This document shows, piece after piece, positions 21,819 to 23,032 of a stretch of 23,032 nt of DNA. Position 1 is the stretch's first letter. The number at the start of each line of letters is the position of its first letter. The DNA lies in the NCBI GenBank assembly GCA_046152925.1, contig JBJXFX010000141.1:1-23032 (forward strand), read 5' to 3'. Origin of the DNA: CAMAUF01 sp046152925. Its GTDB lineage: Bacteria; Chloroflexota; Dehalococcoidia; Tepidiformales; Tepidiformaceae. The position numbers and the translations under genes are program-made. Below the pieces are notes generated by a model. It was not told where the DNA came from. It made no database searches and saw only the letters and a list, made by a program, of their open reading frames with translations.

Positions 21819-21836
21819 GGCTGGGGCCCTGCCTCA
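21816..21836. terminator. Hairpin shared by two convergent stop codons
   Basis: TGAGGC (21816-21821), a 9-base loop containing GGGGCCC, and GCCTCA (21831-21836) form a perfect 6-bp stem. The left arm opens with the TGA stop of cimA, and the right arm ends with the TCA that is the minus-strand TGA of the coiled-coil gene. There is no T tract on either side. Confidence 0.45.
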
Positions 21837-22583
21837 GGCGGCGTCGGCGGCCACGATAGTGACGACTCCAAGAGTGCCGGCGAGGCGCTCCGCTTCGTCG
21901 AGGATCGTCTGTCCTCCAACCACGGGGACCGACGGGACGCCCGCAGCGACGAAGATGCCGGCGCGCCGATGTGCCCGCTCGACGTCGGACTCATCTATGA
22001 CCTTGGAGACTTCCAGCGCGACGAGCACCTCGCCGTGGCTGGCGTCGTCGCGGGGGATAGCCCACGCAGTCGCGTCGATCAGCATCGCGTCGTCCCACTG
22101 CCCGTCGGTCAGCCTCCCCGAGCGCCACGCGCCTTCAAGGGCCTCGACGTCCGCAGGGCTGAGCACCCGGACTTTGCGATAACGGCGCCCAAGGCGGGCC
22201 GGGAGACGCCGGACGAACTTCTCTTCGTAGATGTCGCCGGCCATGCCGCCAACGCGGCCGTCGAGTCTGCGGACATCGCCAGCGAGCTGATCGATTCGGG
22301 CGGCTAGTTGGTCCACGCGCTCAGTGAGTTGGTCCATGCGGGCGGCGAGTTGGTCCATGCGCTCAGTGAGTTGGTCCATCCTGGCGGCGAGTTGGTCCAT
22401 ACGCTCGGTCAGCCGGTCAATCCGGCCGTCGACCTCGTGTCCGTGCTCTACGAGCTGCCGAACGAGTCCAGGCAACGCCAGAAAGTCGTCACCGATGATC
22501 GCCGTACGAAGGCGATCCCGGACGTGGGGGTCGTCGCGCACGATCTCGATAAGCCGGTCGATGTCCGATTCGGTGAGCGTCAC
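21834..22583 (-). CDS. Coiled-coil protein with C-terminal PD-(D/E)XK nuclease-like domain
   Basis: This 249-residue protein has an N-terminal helical region (1-48), a heptad-repeat coiled coil (about 49-110) built of alternating MDQLAAR and MDQLTER units, and a C-terminal domain (about 118-249). The C-terminal part (DDAMLIDATAW and then VLVALEVSKVIDESDVERA) resembles the PD-(D/E)XK-like families found in many copies in Chloroflexota and cyanobacteria. The Asp around 170 and E191 would be the metal-binding pair; the usual Lys of ExK is Ser193 here, which I recall as common in these families. GTG 22581-22583 is the start, with TATACT exactly six bases upstream, so the mRNA is probably leaderless. 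The function is not established; nuclease activity is a guess. Confidence 0.7.
   Translation of the reverse strand: MTLTESDIDRLIEIVRDDPHVRDRLRTAIIGDDFLALPGLVRQLVEHGHEVDGRIDRLTERMDQLAARMDQLTERMDQLAARMDQLTERVDQLAARIDQLAGDVRRLDGRVGGMAGDIYEEKFVRRLPARLGRRYRKVRVLSPADVEALEGAWRSGRLTDGQWDDAMLIDATAWAIPRDDASHGEVLVALEVSKVIDESDVERAHRRAGIFVAAGVPSVPVVGGQTILDEAERLAGTLGVVTIVAADAA
22307..22411 (-). repeat. Five tandem 21-nt coding repeats
   Basis: Five consecutive units beginning GTTGGTCCA (plus-strand reading) start at 22307, 22328, 22349, 22370 and 22391. Odd and even units alternate between a CGCTCAGTGA/CGCTCGGTCA end and a GGCGGCGA end, so the higher-order period is 42 nt. Each unit encodes one heptad of the coiled coil. 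The nucleotide identity is high enough for slippage to change copy number. Confidence 0.8.
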
Positions 22584-22589
22584 AGAGAG

Positions 22590-22595
22590 AGTATA
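22590..22595 (-). promoter_or_regulatory. -10 box of the coiled-coil gene (leaderless geometry)
   Basis: On the minus strand TATACT is followed by CTCTCT and then the GTG start codon, which puts the predicted transcription start on the first base of the start codon. No clear -35 box is visible at 16-18 bp. Confidence 0.5.
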
Positions 22596-22660
22596 GGCGT
22601 CGATGCAAGGGCCTGCGCACGGGGTTCATTGGGCCGCACCGACATGCCCCAAACGCCCTA

Positions 22661-22688
22661 TTCCCCCTCCGGACGAATCTGGTACAGT
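22661..22688 (+). promoter_or_regulatory. Candidate promoter of the tRNA cluster
   Basis: TTCCCC (22661-22666), a 16-bp spacer and TACAGT (22683-22688) would start transcription near 22695, six bases before tRNA-Trp. The -35 box is weak. The interval 22596-22660 shows no gene. Confidence 0.4.
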
Positions 22689-22700
22689 GATCCGACGCGC

Positions 22701-22776
22701 AGGGGTATAGCTCAGTCGGTAGAGCGGCGGTCTCCAAAACCGCAGGTCGCGGGTTCGAGCCCTGCTGCCCCTGCCA
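22701..22776 (+). tRNA. tRNA-Trp (anticodon CCA)
   Basis: A full cloverleaf is seen. The acceptor stem is AGGGGTA with TGCCCCT, the D arm contains AGCTCAGTCGGTAGAGC, and the anticodon loop CTCCAAA contains CCA. The T arm is CGGGTTCGAGCCCTG, with discriminator G and an encoded CCA end. Confidence 0.97.
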
Positions 22777-22790
22777 TCTGAGCAACGCTG

Positions 22791-22826
22791 CCGCCACACC
22801 CTCGCCGGCTCGACCGGTTGTGGCGG
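22791..22826 (+). repeat. Hairpin in the spacer between tRNA-Trp and tRNA-Leu
   Basis: CCGCCACA (22791-22798) pairs perfectly with TGTGGCGG (22819-22826), with an inner CCGG-CTCGA-CCGG. It separates two tRNAs in a probable polycistronic transcript and may guide processing. There is no T tract. Confidence 0.5.
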
Positions 22827-22851
22827 ATGGAGCGCCCTCAGGTGTGGTTGT

Positions 22852-22937
22852 GCCCAGGTGGTGGAACGGCAGACACGCTGTCTTGAGGGGGCAGTGCCCT
22901 TTTGGGCGTGTGAGTTCAAATCTCACCCTGGGCACCA
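22852..22937 (+). tRNA. tRNA-Leu (anticodon GAG)
   Basis: This is a class II tRNA with a long variable arm (TGCCCTTTTGGGCGT). The acceptor GCCCAGG pairs with CCTGGGC, with discriminator A and encoded CCA. The anticodon stem is CTGTC/GGCAG, with one T-G pair, and loop TTGAGGG places GAG at 34-36, reading CUC/CUU codons. The T arm is GTGAGTTCAAATCTCAC. Confidence 0.96.
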
Positions 22938-22954
22938 TTCTCGCTCGCTCTCGG

Positions 22955-23028
22955 GGCGCCATGGCCAAGTGGTAAGGCAGAGCTCTGCAAAAGCTCCACC
23001 GCCGGTTCGAATCCGACTGGCGCCTCCA
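22955..23028 (+). tRNA. tRNA-Cys (anticodon GCA)
   Basis: The acceptor GGCGCCA pairs with TGGCGCC. The discriminator T is the tRNA-Cys identity base, followed by encoded CCA. The anticodon stem GAGCT/AGCTC holds loop CTGCAAA (GCA), and GGTTCGAATCC forms the T arm. Confidence 0.97.
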
Positions 23029-23032
23029 ATCT

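Noticed and set aside
22307..22411. CRISPR-like array
   Set aside because: The 21-nt units are contiguous, without spacers, and encode coiled-coil heptads.

Overview
The window is GC-rich bacterial chromosome from a probable Chloroflexota lineage (Dehalococcoidia-like; inference, moderate confidence). The grounds are RNase J, citramalate synthase, a fused AccD-AccA, a TatB/TatC pair with TauE/SafE-type permeases, frequent GTG and TTG starts, and several start codons lying exactly six bases after a -10 box, as expected for leaderless mRNAs. Most of the window is housekeeping. The two ends and one middle stretch carry the less ordinary genes.

Left end (1-4340). The tail of a probable cytochrome P450 precedes two tandem ferritin-fold paralogues. 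The first (384-1424) keeps a full set of candidate diiron ligands. The second (1503-2711) has lost nearly all of them and has gained an N-terminal helical extension. The pair resembles a catalytic subunit plus a metal-free partner, and a textbook terminator lies between them. Next come three very small minus-strand genes with strong ribosome binding sites but no recognised homologues. One is a 16-codon gene with its own promoter and terminator. A sortase with a leaderless start follows.

Core (4344-17187, minus strand). Fourteen genes run head to tail with gaps of 56 bp or less, several overlapping as ATGA, GTGA or TGATG. In transcription order they are DUF177/YceD, rpmF, fabD, fabG, nusB, acpP, tatB, tatC, a TauE permease, type 4 uracil-DNA glycosylase, RNase J, FtsK, fused AccDA and a second TauE permease. 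Together they supply malonyl-CoA and the ACP elongation machinery, Tat export, DNA repair, RNA decay and chromosome segregation. No clear terminator is visible inside the string, and one promoter is proposed upstream of DUF177.

Right part (17386-23032, plus strand except where noted). A C4 zinc-ribbon coiled-coil protein is followed, 4 bp later, by a serine-recombinase-like protein that lacks the catalytic Ser and the active-site Arg residues. A small minus-strand gene of unknown function follows. Citramalate synthase (isoleucine pathway) comes next, preceded by a candidate leaderless leader peptide whose last codons overlap a GC hairpin and end in Val-Ile-stop. A minus-strand coiled-coil/nuclease-like protein with 21-nt in-gene repeats is then followed by three tRNA genes (Trp, Leu, Cys), all with encoded CCA.

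No CRISPR array, insertion sequence, rRNA or replication origin was seen.
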